The notes: a model not told the origin generated them from the letters alone. 64,000 nt of DNA from Tenrec ecaudatus (GCF_050624435.1 NC_134537.1:16674584-16738583); one strand, 5' to 3'; counted from the first letter of the stretch, positions 9,735-22,180 are shown. Made by a program: numbers and translations.

Positions 9735-11180
9735 CAGGTTTTTTTTTTTTGCAATGTTCATGAGGCCATATTAGTGCAGGATGCATCTCAAATCAATCAC
9801 ATTGAGGCCACAGAAAAACCAATTAAGCAAGCAAGCAAGCATTCACAATGGAGGGGAAGAGAGTACACTCCACTTGGTTACCAAGGAACCTAGGAACAGA
9901 AGCTGAAGTGAGATTATTACCCTTTGGCAGACAGGTCCCCTGATTTGAAACTGGGAGAAAATAAATGTCTGTTTACAAAAGCCCTCCGCTTGTGTTCTTT
10001 CCATTATGGCAGGCCTAGATAACCAGGCTAGCAAGTTGCAGAGTTAGTATAAATGAAAAAGACTGCATCTGAGAGCAAACGGCAAAACCTTGCTAGAAGA
10101 CACTAAAGAAAATCATTGCCTAACTCAACATTCACTTGTAATCTGTATTGTATATTCTTATTCAAAAGAATTATTAGTATTTTATTCATCACAAATATGT
10201 TAACCCAGACTGCAGGATTAAAGAATATTCCCTATCACTTCTGTTCATTTCCATTTAATGTCAAGATTACGCAGTGATAACAGTGAGGAATATGATGCTT
10301 AAAAAACGATGCAGCTATAGAAAAGTTTAGACAACTATTAACGTTTCTGAGTGCTAATATATATTCTAACTCCAAACATCTTTGAATTAGTGAGTGTACA
10401 ACACCAAAGGTATTTTGTTCTTTAGTTTCTTCAGAGATCATTTATTCTTTTTCTTGGAAAAATACCCAGAGGAGCATAATTAGCAGTTGGCAATTGATCC
10501 CTTTTTGTTTTCAATGAGAGGATGGGTCAACAGTTCACTCCCGATGAAACATGACTTCCCCTCACCCCGCCTCCCCAAGCCGCAGCCCAATACCGTTCCT
10601 GCTGTTTATTTAGCATCAGCACATTGCTTAACCTTGAAGTTGGCAATTCGGAGTGTCTCCATCAATCTGCAAATGTTCTAGTTTGCAATGCAGAGGTGAT
10701 ACCAACGTATTTTGCTCTAACGTTTACTTAGGTTTTATTGAAAATGACACTATTATTTTATACCCCTTCTTAAACTGTATAAAGGATTTTATTGAATTTC
10801 ATAGTTGCCTGTTAAAATCAAATAATTATGAATGTGCACACTGTGCCTTTTCATCAAAGAATCATAATACAATAATTTATGCCAACTCCAGGTATGGAGA
10901 AGAAAATCTCTGAAACATGACACTTAGTAAGTAGGGGTCAATAAATACTGAAAGGAAACATAGTTAACTAAATTATTTAAGTAATTGATATTACAGAAAC
11001 GGTCCTTTATATTGAAAAAGAATGGTATATACCCTTCACTCACATATACCCTACTACTTTACCAAGGGTATATATCACACTTCTCCAAGTAACATCCTGC
11101 CTTTTCAACCCTTTGAAGACATCTTGAGCAGCAAATGTACCCAATGCAATGCACCATTTCATCTCCTGACACCTCTCCCA
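9735..11180. other. repeat-poor interval
   Basis: Unique-looking AT-rich DNA with a poly(T) run (~9,740). Short open frames at 10,235-10,913 on both strands show no recognisable domain or codon signature. Confidence 0.4.
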
Positions 11181-11184
11181 TGAG

Positions 11185-11378
11185 CATTAATTGTGGATTC
11201 AAACAGGATGAAACCCTTTACAAATTCAATCTTTTCTTGGCTTACCATTATGTTGCCTGTTGGTCCAGTCGTGAAGAATTTGATTTTCTATATATTGAGT
11301 TATAATCCATACTAAAGGCTGGAGTCCTTGATCTCCATAAACAAGTGCTTCAAGTCCTCCTCGCTTTCAAGAAGTGTG
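11185..11378 (-). mobile_element. RTE LINE fragment
   Basis: Antisense RTE: gcattaattgtggattcaa, ttgttggtccagt and acaagtgcttcaagtcctcct match the RT-3' region seen at 17,820-17,985. Confidence 0.7.
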
Positions 11379-11590
11379 GTTATGTCGGTAGGTTTCATGG
11401 TTGTCTGTTAACTGCTAGGTCCGAGATTCAAACTCAGAAACCATCTGCTTCCATCCTGAATCCAGGCTCAGGCGCCCTGTACAGGACTGCTCTGAGTCAA
11501 CATCTGCTGAACGGCAGTGCTGATGGGCTATTTTACATGGAGGGCCCTGGGAGGCACGAGCACAGTGGGAACTTTGGAAGCCAGAGAGCA
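11378..11590 (+). mobile_element. AfroSINE-type SINE, degraded
   Basis: ttaactgctaggtccgagattcaaactcaga, then a gactgctctgagtcaacatctgctgaacggcag end. Abuts the RTE fragment. Confidence 0.5.
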
Positions 11591-11845
11591 GGCTTGGCTA
11601 CTTGCTAAGATCATAACTTGAAAATTCTATGGAACCATTTCATTTTACTCACAATGTATGGGAGATAGAATTCCATGAGTTGGAATTAACCCAATGACAA
11701 TTGACAATAATAAAAAAATAACATTACTGCATGGACAGAGAATTATTTAATGTGCCTTCTCTAGCTAAACTCTCCAACTCTGACCCGACAGCCTTTCTCT
11801 GCATGGATCTGGCAAGTAGGTAGGGGAAGATACAGGATGGATTCA

Positions 11846-12486
11846 TGTGTGAATAATTGTAAACAGAATTTCCCGCGATCTCATCCTGCTGTGTATAAAC
11901 TAATCCCTCTGAGAGGTAGTAGGAAGGATCTCATTACCAGCAAAATCCAGGAGTGGAGTGTTTCTTCAGGACCCAAGATCTCTGCGCAGTGAGCCTCCAG
12001 AATCCAGCAGGCAGCTGTAACAGCAAAGGAGCAGCATCAGAGCAGGAAGCAGAGTAGTGGACTTCCCAACCCATGAAGCAAGTGAAGCTGAGTGCTTTTG
12101 TGTAGAGGGCTGGCCTGTGAAATAAGAGGTGTTCTGGGCACTATATTAGTGAAGCTGGACTTGCCGACCCATGAACATGGAGCACAATGCCTTCAGGATG
12201 AGGTTTACGGGAGTGGGTTGCCTCTGGGCATTTAATTGGGGGCACTGGGCTTACTCATGCATGGAATTTGAGCTGAGTGCCTTAGGGGGACGCTTCCAGC
12301 ACAGTGGCATGCCCCTTTAGACATTTATTAGCAGACCTGAGAAACACTTTGTAACATGTCCTGATGAACAACAATCCTGAACATTTCTCACTGGCACTAC
12401 AACTTGTTAACTTCCTTAATAAACCCTTCAATCATGATTTTTGTCTGTGCGCTCTGTGTAGCCACTGCAATGGATAGTAGATCTTT
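11846..12486 (+). mobile_element. LTR, family 2 (~640 bp)
   Basis: Aligns over most of its length with the reverse complement of 22,185-22,828: atccctctgagagg, tctcattaccagcaaaatccagg, gagtgggttgcctctgggca.ttaatt, gtaacatgtcctgat, then ttaataaac followed by a ctgtgtagccact end. AATAAA upstream of a TGT-rich U5-like tail is typical of an LTR. Ends are approximate. Confidence 0.7.
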
Positions 12487-12644
12487 GAAAAGTAAAATAG
12501 CATTAAAGACAAAACAACTACTTTATAAATGTTAATAAAATCCATGGTCAGAAAATTCCCATTTGCCTCATGGGTGGTTTCCTAACAGTTTCACTTGAAA
12601 ACCCTTAATTCTCTTTCTGAAGATCAACAGAGTAAATGTAAACA

Positions 12645-12968
12645 TAAAGTGGAGGCAAGGTGGTGGAGAAAGGGGGAACCAATTACAAGGATCTACATAT
12701 AACCTCCTCCCTGGGGAACGGACAACAGAAAAGTGGATGAAGGGAGATGTTGACAGTGTAAGATATGACAAAATAATAATAATTTAGATATTATCAAGGG
12801 TTCATAGGGGAGCAGGGAAGTAGGTAAGAAAATGAGGAGCTGATACGAAGGGCTCAAGTAGAAAGCAAATGTTTTGAGAATGATGATGGCAACAAATGTA
12901 CAAATGTGCTTGACATTATAGATGTAATGTGTGGATTGTGATAAGCTTTGTATGACCCCCAATAAAAT
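12645..12968 (+). mobile_element. L1 3'-UTR, 5'-truncated
   Basis: gagaaagggggaaccaattacaaggatctacatataacc, tcaagggttcata, gagctgatacgaagggctcaag and terminal gacccccaataaaatg. Tail followed by (TG)n(TA)n. Confidence 0.85.
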
Positions 12969-12997
12969 GTTTTGTGTGTGTATATATATATATATAA
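12969..12997. repeat. (TG)n(TA)n microsatellite
   Basis: Simple repeat after the L1 poly(A) signal. Confidence 0.85.
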
Positions 12998-13127
12998 TCA
13001 ATCACTGCCAGGAGTAGATTGTGATGTATTGCAACCTTTTAAATTTTTTGAATGCAAATCTAAAGAAGAAATTACAGCTGCACAGAACCAGTTCTTGAAA
13101 AATTGTCCACAGCCGGTCTGGAAATAA
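12996..13127 (+). pseudogene. coding-like remnant, unidentified
   Basis: A continuous frame ends in TAA at 13,125-13,127, with an amino-acid mix unlike low-complexity DNA (includes FKFFECKSKEEITAAQ). I do not recognise the family, and there is no start codon or evident splice site. It may be an exon or processed-copy fragment, or chance. Confidence 0.15.
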
Positions 13128-13449
13128 GACAAGAGTTATTGGAGAAGAAGAAGAAAAGCAGTCTGGATGAGCTCAGAAGTCAGTCTGCTGACATTTGTTT
13201 TGGTGGCAGTAGCTTACACTGTTCAAACACCGAAGTGTGTAGGAGACACTGGTGTTAGACCACGAGTTTAGGAAATTAAGGGCAGATTATTGTTGCACTT
13301 TCTGAAAAAAATATAGTTTTTTCTCTTTCCATCTCACTGTTTCTTCCTTTGTCTCTTTTTTCATGCATGGCTTACTTTGTCTCATGATTTGTTTACGTCC
13401 TCTCTGTTCTTATTTCACCTTATTCATTCTCCTCTTCTTTTTCCTTTTA

Positions 13450-13784
13450 CCCTGTTTCCCCAAAAATAAGATAGTGTCTTATATGAATTTTTGCTCCCAA
13501 AGATGCGCTAGACCTTGTTTTCAGGGATATCTTATTTTTCCATGAAGAAGAATATGGTACAAATTTATTGTTTCGTTAAAAGAGACCTTGCACTTCCTGT
13601 CTGCTCCGGCTGTGCAGCGGCCAACAGTGAGCTGCGCGGTGGCACCCGCCACTAAGATCCAGAGTGCAGAGTTACAGTAGCTGAGGGGGGACTTATTTTC
13701 GGGGAGATGTTTTACATTTCAGTGAGAGGCAAAACTGCAAGTAGGTCTTATTTTCGGGGATGTCTTTCTTTCGGGGAAACATGG
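13450..13784. mobile_element. mariner-like MITE (TA target, ~335 bp)
   Basis: Inverted termini: cc.tgtttcccc at the left and its complement ggggaaaca.gg at the right, flanked by TA on each side (13,448-13,449 and 13,785-13,786). Both halves carry 'cttatttt(c)(a/g)gggga' sub-repeats. A GC-rich core (13,595-13,650) differs sharply from the AT-rich surroundings. No transposase frame remains. TA duplication suggests Tc1/mariner; an internally deleted copy is the simplest reading. Confidence 0.75.
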
Positions 13785-14197
13785 TAGTAGGTGTCTTATT
13801 TCCCCGCTACTCCTTCATCTCATTGTGAACTTGGAATACTCATTTGTTTTATCAATTAAACAAAACTTTATGTTAACTCTTCCCTATTTCAATACCAAGT
13901 GGTTGTATTTCTAAGTATACAAAAACAATGTCCCTAAAGTTGATTACCCTTTGTGTTGGTGCATGTAGTTTTCCAAAGATTTCCTTCTAAATGTCAGTAG
14001 TCCTAGATAATAATATAGAACCTTTTATTAGGTTAAAAAGTAAGGAATAAGACTCCTGCACCCACCAAATCTTCACTTCTTGACAATAGGAGGGTATTGC
14101 TGCTTGTAAGACACCTAGCCTCATCTCCTACCTACAGATGGAAAACAAAAACAGGAACGACAGCTAAGGAAGCAGTGGTCACTGGCACTCTTCCTCA

Positions 14198-14380
14198 AAG
14201 CCCTTGTGGCATAGTGGTTATACGCGGGGCTGCAATTTGTATGGTTGGCAGTTCAAAACCACAAGCTGCTCTTTGGAAGAAAGATGAGGCTTTCTACTCC
14301 CATCAGAAACCCACAGGGCAGTCGCTAACATTGGGCATCTATTTGATGGCTGTGCGTTTAGTTTGGGGTGGTAGTCTTCC
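14198..14380 (+). mobile_element. AfroSINE-type SINE
   Basis: cccttgtggcatagtggttat head (A box), gttggcagttcaaaacca (B box), cagaaacccacagggcag; decayed 3' end. Confidence 0.75.
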
Positions 14381-14384
14381 TCGC

Positions 14385-15236
14385 TGACATACTACATTAC
14401 AGAGCCCTCCTGTAGTCTACAGCATATATGTGACTTAATGGATTCTATTGGAAGGATAAGATAAGTCTGTTGCGTACAGGGAGCATGAGCAAAACTGCTT
14501 TGAAAATTTGATTGTTATCTTTGGAATGCATGAAATTGCTCATAATCACCCTGTTAGACAAGATAAATATGGTTTTCTTATTCTCCAGTTTACAGTGGAA
14601 TGTGCTAAGAATTAATATTTGTGACATATCCTAGGGCATTACAAATATTTTTTTTACAAATTATCTCCACCAAAAAAAAAACTATATGGCCTTCTTGCCA
14701 TGAATCATTCTGCATACACCCCACTCAAATAAAATTAATTATAGAAACACAAGGGTAGATGTGGAGAAGAAAGAAGGAGGTACAACAAGGAGGAAAGGAT
14801 AAAAGGAGAGGGGAGGAAGATACTAAGATTGAATAAGAAATTCTGATGAGAACATCAATCTAAGAGCTAGGACATGTTTCTGGGGGCTGTTAAAATCACT
14901 TGGTGATTAGAATCACTTAATAAATCATGTTGGGGGAAAGTCTCACTCAAGGATGGCATCAGAAGAAAGCCCAACAGATATTGAATTATGTAAGAATAAT
15001 TTTTTTAGTATTTGCCATATGTCAAGCATTGTGTTTAGTATTAGCTATGAATTACTGTGCTTGAATCTTGAAACAAATATCAGAGACAGCAGCAGTACAT
15101 TCTTTTAATAGTAAAAAGTACTATAGCTGTACACTAAGAGAAGAGAAAGATGTACTTATACCCCAATGCTGAAAGAGGGAGAATGGATTATTTGCACCAG
15201 GATAGCTAATGTGGTGGGTTGAAATTTCTTAATATG
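14385..15236. other. repeat-poor interval with purine-rich tract
   Basis: Nothing coding. A purine-rich run lies at about 14,760-14,825. Confidence 0.4.
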
Positions 15237-15702
15237 TGTGTTTGGCCGGGTTGACTAAAGAAACAAATCCAAGGCACTAATATATATGTATATAAAATAA
15301 AGAGTTTTTTATCAAAGAATGATTGTATATTGAGACATCTCATTCTAGTCCGGATCAAGACCATAAGTTCAATATTAGCCCATATGTCTGATACAAGCTC
15401 ATGAACTCCTCGTTTGACTCATGCAATACATGCAATGATGTTGAATGCAGGAAGATCACAGGCCAGTGGGTGAAAAGTCTTCTGAATCCAGTGGTGGTGG
15501 AAGCATCTCAGTGCTGGCATGGTGTTGCTCCAGTTCTCTGAGTATGTCTCCTCAACTGGAAGGTGACACCAAGAGAGAGGAAGTACTTCCAGTCCTCATG
15601 AGCAGGCCATAGCCATCAGGAAGCATCATCAGGCTGTGACCTGAGAGATACCACCTCTTGACCCTATTTATCAAGTTGACATGAAATGATGTGATTACCA
15701 CA
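15237..15702 (-). mobile_element. solo LTR, family 1 (466 bp)
   Basis: Starts TGTGTTTGG and ends ATTACCACA. Flanked by atatg (15,232-15,236) and gtatg (15,703-15,707), a 4/5 match to a 5-bp duplication. Shares gcaggaagatcacaggccagtgggt and gcatctcagtgctggca with the other copies. Confidence 0.8.
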
Positions 15703-15989
15703 GTATGGCTCTCCTACCCAAGTGTATGGGACTATAAAAATAGGGCATGTATAATGCCAATAGAGGGTTTGGTCAGTTTCTGATACCACCTTCTACTTCT
15801 ACATATGGATTAGCCATCTTTGAATCAGCAGATGGGGAAAAACCAGGAACATAGTAATAGTACATTCCCCATCTCTGTATAAAGGGGTAGAGGACGAGGC
15901 CAGAGGCACTATAGACATAGAGCAGCAGCGCCTACATTATGGGACACTACAGTAGAGCTAGCTTCGTGGTCATGGAGGCAAGGCCAAGG

Positions 15990-16130
15990 GACCACAGAGT
16001 TGAGAGGCTGAAAAACATGATATCCAGGGATTGGTCTCTCCTGGAAATGGGTCCAAAGAAAGTGAGGCAAAGTCTCACCATCCTTGCCTCTAAGGAGCAT
16101 TCTGGTTGTACTTGCTCCAGAACAGATTGA
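15990..16130 (-). mobile_element. RTE LINE fragment
   Basis: Antisense match centred on gtctcaccatccttgcctctaaggagcattctgg, a block also at 23,560-23,605. Confidence 0.7.
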
Positions 16131-16199
16131 GAGCTCTTGAAATTTTTCCAAACTTGAGGATTTGTGAGAAATGATATATCATCAAAATATTTTAAAGAA

Positions 16200-16655
16200 T
16201 ACATATTACTCGACAGATATATTTTTATTAATAATAAATACTTCCAAGATCCTTAATTAATAGTGAAAATAAGACTTTTGGAATAAAATAGAGTAATATT
16301 TTTGAAATTTTATCAAGGAAGTAAATGATTGATCTACTTTAAGGAAAGAATAGGTTTCATACTTGAGAACAAAGCACTATTTAAACTTCTCATCAGCAAA
16401 ACCAGTTACAATTTCTTGATTTAATGGTTAATTACCCTAGGGCTAATTATTAAACCTCATAACAAGTAATGCAATAGAAACTGTATATGTCTTCTGAAAA
16501 TGCAAATAAGCTGTAAACATTTGCTTCTAATTACTTCTAGTTGAAATGTCTGTACAATAGTTTGATGATCTGATCTCTGTTCATTATGCTTATTTCACAA
16601 TTAAACTTTAAGCAGAAATGTACATCTCTCTTGATGCACTGATTTACTATAACTA
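16200..16655. other. repeat-free, homeodomain/POU-motif-rich interval
   Basis: Between RTE and SINE pieces. Contains several TAATTA-type cores (16,425-16,455, 16,525-16,540) and an octamer-like atgcaaataa near 16,500. No repeat resemblance. Possible conserved non-coding sequence; conservation is untested. Confidence 0.25.
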
Positions 16656-16664
16656 AACCAAGAG

Positions 16665-16860
16665 CTACTTCCATTGAATTAATTCAGACTCATAATGACT
16701 TACAGGCTGGAGTTGAGGTTCTCTTTAGGGTTTCCAAGACTGTAAATGCTTATGGGAGTAGAAGGACCTCATCTTTTCCCCATGGATGGGCTTATGGGTT
16801 TGAACTACTAAAATTGTGGTTAGCAATGCTTAGCCCACAGTGCCAACAGGGTTCCTTGAC
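16665..16860 (-). mobile_element. AfroSINE-type SINE
   Basis: Reverse complement of the family: tgactcataatgactt terminus, tgggagtagaaggacctcatctt, ggtttgaact, and gtggttagcaatgcttagcccacagtgcca head. Confidence 0.7.
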
Positions 16861-17334
16861 TAGCTACAAAGTGATGCATAAAAACAAAGGATCGTTGTTT
16901 TAACTTACGAAAAACTACTCAACTTGTGTCAAACATGTACCATGTATCCAGAGCATTAAGTTATTTTCACAGTATAAATTTATTTTACACTATGTATAAA
17001 ATTTTTGAAGTAGTTTATGAACCACACAGACATAAAAATGGTTACACTGCAGTACAGCCAACATTTCATCACACCCCTGAGTTCAAGATTTATATTATGT
17101 AAAAAAAATTATATTATGTATAAAAGATTAAAAACAGTAAATAAACAAAATAGGATAAAATATTTTTAAAATGGCAACACAATTTTTTATTCCTTTTTGT
17201 GACTCATAGACTATATTGTGCCTGCCAGCAAGATAACAAAAAAACCTGTCATTTTCATACAGCTTCAGTCTGAATATAATTAGAATCAATTTTCCCCAAG
17301 ATGATGTGGTTATAATTTAAGTGCCATTGAAAGA

Positions 17335-19350
17335 AAAATATTGTGTTCTGTTTAGCTTGGTGTTTATCATTCAACATTGTGGATCTTAGCTCATCCTTGC
17401 AGCCAGTGTGTCAATCCAGCTCAAGGAGGGCTTCCTTCTGTTCGCTGACCTTCTATCTTGCCAAGTATGATGTTCTTTCCAAGGGCCATTCTCTCCTAAG
17501 AACATGTCCCAAAGTGTGCGAGACAAAGGCTCACCCTTTTGTACAAAAGAGTGTACTTCCTCCAAGACAAATGTCTTTGTTCTTCTGGTTTTCTGCCCGG
17601 ACATCGCAGTTCAAGTGCATCAATTCGTATCCGCTCTCTCAGATACAATGTCTAACTTCCTCATGCCCATGCGGGGTTCAGGTGAATTCGTAATCCTCAA
17701 AGTAACACCTCTGTTCCTTACTTCTGAAGAATGCTTGCACCGATTTGCCCAGTGGAATACAATATTTGATTTATTGACTGCTGTTTCTCTGAGCATTCAT
17801 TGTGGATCCACGTAGAAGGAAATCCTAGACAAGTCAATCTTTTCCCTGTTTATCATGATGGCGTCTATTGATTTAGTTGTGAGGATTCTTTTTTTTTCCC
17901 TTACAATGAGTCACAATCATATCGAAATCTGCAATCTTTAATCTTGGTCAGCAAGTACTTCAAGTCCTCCTGGCTTTCAAAGAAGCAATGTTGTGTCATC
18001 TACATAAGAGCCCCCAATAAAATGATTTTTTTTAATAAAAAGAGAGAGGGACAACACAAACCCAGCCTGCCAAAAAGGAAGAAAAAAAAGTTGTTTTGTC
18101 TTTATATAGAATAGCTTCTCAGATTATATACTCAGCACACAAATTGCAAAAGTGTAGAGAAAGGATACAAACCTGATGCACAAAGATACAATCTTGATTT
18201 CAAACTCTGCACTAGTCCTTTGTTTTATTCTAATTGCTCCTTGTCCCATGTCTATGTACTGGTTCTACATAAGGACAGCAAAGTGCTCTAGAGTCTCCAC
18301 TGAGTACAATCTAATCCCGAGTTTGTCACGATCCACAAACTCGAATGCCTTTACACAGTCAACAAAACCAATATCATCTTCTTTCTGGTAGTCTTTGATT
18401 TCAGCCATGATCCAGCTGATATCAGCTACAATATCCCTCTGGACACATCCTGCTTTGGATCCGACTTGAATTTTTGTCAGCTCCCCATTGACATACTGGA
18501 GAAGCCATTTTTAAACTGTCGTAAACACAATTTTACTTGCATATGATATTAATGATGTTGTTTAATGTTTTTGGTTTTTTTGCATTGTGTTGACTCACTT
18601 TTTTTTGGAATGAGCACAAATATGGATCTATTCTTGTCATTTGGTCAGGGAGCTATCTTCCAAATTTCTTAGCATAGATGAATGATTGCTTCCAGAGCTG
18701 CATCATTTCATGACAAGATTTCAATCAATATCCCATCAACTCTGCATACTTACTTACTGCCAGTACCTTCAATACAGACTAGATTTCTTTCTGTAATACC
18801 TGATTTTATTAATTACATGCTACCTCTTGCAATGACTGAACGTCATCTTTTTTTGTACTTCAATTCTGTGTATTTCTTCTTTAGATGCTTTCATCATTGT
18901 TCAAATTTTGCCCAGAATACTTCAATATGTCAATGGGAATCTTGACTTTTTTTCTTCAGCTATTGCAGCTTGAGAAATAGTGTGTTCTTCTTTTTTGGAC
19001 TCTATCATGCCAGGTCTCTGTACTTTTCATTACAATGCTTTGACTTCTTGAACTGCCTTTTGAGATTTCCAGTTTAGCTCTTTTTCTTCATCATTTGTAT
19101 TATTAGCTTTAGTTCTCTACATTCATGACCAAGTTTCAGAGTGGCTTCTGACATCCATTTTGGACTTTTGTTTCTTTCCTGTCTTTTTAATGACCTTTTG
19201 TTCCATTTTTTCATGGATGATGTTCTTGTCATCTCCCATTCATCAAGTCATGGATGTTCAAGTGGCAGTTCTGTTCTTGAGATAGTCTCTAAACTGTCTT
19301 GGGACACACTCCAGGTTGTAGAGAATGAAAAACATAAGGCCATTTTTTAC
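17335..19350 (-). mobile_element. long RTE LINE copy, ~2 kb
   Basis: Antisense. Runs from the 3' terminus (17,340) through the 'ttcattgtggatccac' block (17,790-17,815) and the reverse-transcriptase region (18,105-18,530, including ccacaaactcgaatgcctttacacag) to the RT-5' linker (18,600-19,330). Many stops. Interrupted at ~18,003-18,104 by a very short L1 3' end and adjoining sequence. Confidence 0.85.
18003..18047 (+). mobile_element. ultra-short L1 3'-end insertion
   Basis: Only the terminal agagcccccaataaaatga plus an A/T tail, lying within minus-strand RTE sequence. The same terminus ends the long L1 3' UTRs at 46.2 and 59.05 kb. Confidence 0.6.
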
Positions 19351-20815
19351 AACAACTCGGAGAGTAATGGCAGCTGCTACTACAGTTTTTCTATCGGTGT
19401 TCATGTTTGATGCCAATGATAAGGCAGTATCTTTCTCACAGTGGGCATGGGAAACCATTAAGTTGAGTTTGAAAGTAAAACTCTACAGTGAAAAAGGGTG
19501 CCCAGAAAAAAGCATGGCCAGGAAATTAATGCCATGGGACTAGTCAGAGGCACCATAAAAACCAAGGAAGTGCACAGGGATGGGGCACACAAATCAATAC
19601 CATACATTTTTTTTTCAACTGTAAACCAAGGTCTATGCTCAAGTATAAGAATATACAAATAAGTTACAGAGGCAGATAGTATAAAGAAAATAATGGAGGA
19701 CTGTTTTTATTGAGCCATAATATAAAGTTAAAACAACAACATTTTGTAATATTTTAAAAATATTGATGACATTTTCTGACAAAGTATGAAATATGAGGAA
19801 AAGAACATATAAATAATAAATTCATTGTTATTAACCACAGATATACATGTCTTTGTTACATTTAGACTATAGACCACGACTGTGAGACACTAATCAAAAT
19901 AAATGTTAAAATGTCATTGTATCAGTTTCATCACCTCCTGCTCAGTTTAATCTCATTTTATATGATTTAATTTTTAATTCAGCAACAAATATGTACTTAT
20001 TTTATTCATCATTAGAGTTGATTTAAGATAAATCATTTGCCCATTACAGACACTTGCATTATATGATAATGAACTACTGAATATTCTTGTTCAAATTTAT
20101 ATGGGAGGAGATAAGTTCATTTGTTTTTAGCAGAACAGTTAGATTTGTACCACCAGCCTTGTGGTTAGCACCTAATGCTGATCTCACACTACCAGCGCTT
20201 CTCAAATTCATGTAAAGCAGAACTTAAAAAAATAATAATGTAAATGATTAGATTGGGATATGCCATTCATAATGGTAAGATTTATACATTGACAAACAAG
20301 GCCACTATGAAGTCAGTCCCCTGACTTATGGCATCCAATGAACACGATCACTTGGTAATCAGACCACTGTAATCTCTAGGATTTTCTCTGGCTAATTTTT
20401 TTGAAGTAAATCACCATCCTTTTCCCATCCTACATCTGGAAGCTTTGACGAACCTGTTCAGCATCAAAGCAAAACACAGAACAACATGCAAGCCTCTACT
20501 GGCCGAAGGGAAATGGTTATGCCGAAAGGCACGGCTATGACTCCAGTGTAGGGTTTCCTTCTAGAAGGTAAGAATTCCACCACTGTGCCCACAATGCCTC
20601 ACCATGGCATCAGAGTCTCAAAAGAAGTATTTGTAATATATATGTGTGTGTTTTACATATTAAGAGAATCTAACACTTAATGGCAATCCCTATCTTAGAG
20701 TAAAGCAGCCATCAACAATATGTAAACACATTGGTATGGCGAGGTTCCAATAAGACGTTATTTACAAAAATAACAGATTGGAGAGGCTGAAATGACAGAT
20801 TCTAGTTACTGACCC
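19350..20815. other. unassigned interval
   Basis: No gene seen. Possible faint SINE remnants near 20,130-20,230 and 20,440-20,610, too decayed to call. Confidence 0.35.
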
Positions 20816-20827
20816 AGGTGATAGGTT

Positions 20828-21050
20828 AGGAACCATAGTTGCTTAATGGATTATGCATTGGGCTGCGAGCCATAAGGTGAACAATTCAAACCCATGGTCC
20901 ACAGTTTGGATTCACCAGCCATTTTGAGGGACAAAAATGGGGCTTTTTGCTTTCATGAAGATAAACAAGTTCAGAAACCCAAAGTGGCACTTCTGCCAGG
21001 CCCTCTTGGGTTGCTATGCACTGGCTTTGACTCAGTGACAGTGGGTTTGG
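20828..21050 (+). mobile_element. AfroSINE-type SINE
   Basis: aaccatagttgcttaatggattatg head, aaggtgaacaattcaaaccc, and a long 3' part ending gactcagtgacagtgggtttgg. Confidence 0.7.
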
Positions 21051-21054
21051 CCAC

Positions 21055-22180
21055 CGGGTGTCCTGATCATAAAACTGGGACTGAGTTGCTACCAAATTTG
21101 GAGTCTTTACAATTGGAAAGAAAGAAAAAAAATTGTTGGGAAGAAGTCACGTCCACAGTTTCAAGGATCAGAACTATACACGGTGCACATTGCTTCTGCT
21201 CATTCATCATTCACATGGGTTTAGTCACTGTACCTCTAATGAAAGCAAGGAGGAAATGTAATGTGTTTGGGTACATTTGTACACGTCACAAGTTTATTAC
21301 TGAGAACAAGGGATAGAATTAATTTTGGTGAAGCTCTAATAGCTTCTACCATCAGAAGAACGTCAGGTTTTCTCCCATATCCTTGCATTCCAAGGACGAT
21401 TTTTCAACTTTGTGTTGTTTTTTTACACAATTCACAATCTTGTTTCTTTATTACCTTCACTCATCAATTTGGAATAAGTATTCTCAAAGATGTATGGTGC
21501 ACGTTTCATATTACCGCATTTAAAGTGTGGTGGGTGTCTTACCTTCTGTGTGGCCTTTATAGCCTTAGAGATGAGGTCACTTTTTAATTTAACAGATGAA
21601 GAACTAGAAATTTACAGACTTCAGTGAAGAAAAGCAGGTTACATGGGGACTAAGAAATCTTAATCAGAAATGATTCCATCTGAGTAAGAATTCTTCTAGG
21701 GGGGCTCATGTATGGATTGATCTCCCCAGGAGCCCTGTAAATCCAGCAGTGTATCTTGTAGACTTTGTTCACCTAGAGAAGCTCAAGGACCAGAATCCAC
21801 ATCTAAACCCTTAAGTGCAGCATTACTCTCTGCAGTGGTAAGCACCTGGGCAAACATTCAGCACTCTTTTGGGGCCACGGACCCTGGGCCCAGCCACAGT
21901 GTTTGGCCTGGCACACCTACTGATTCTGCTAGTCTAACATTGGAAGGGGACACACAGTTTCTGCAAAGTAACATCTGGGTGGCTTTCTGGATATGCATGC
22001 TCTTAATGGCCTGGGAAGTTTCTTGAGTGTTCTTAAAATGGACTCAAAGTCTCGACCCTCTTGATTTGCCCAATTTTGTGGGGTTTTCTGGGTCAAGTAA
22101 GCAGTGAACCATTTTAGCAGATCACCTCGGGCTGCTATAAAGAGACCTCTTCAGGGTTTTTGATTTATATTTTAAACCTA
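21055..22180. other. unassigned interval
   Basis: Nothing supported as a gene. The open frame at 20,894-21,316 begins inside the SINE and is chance. Confidence 0.35.
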
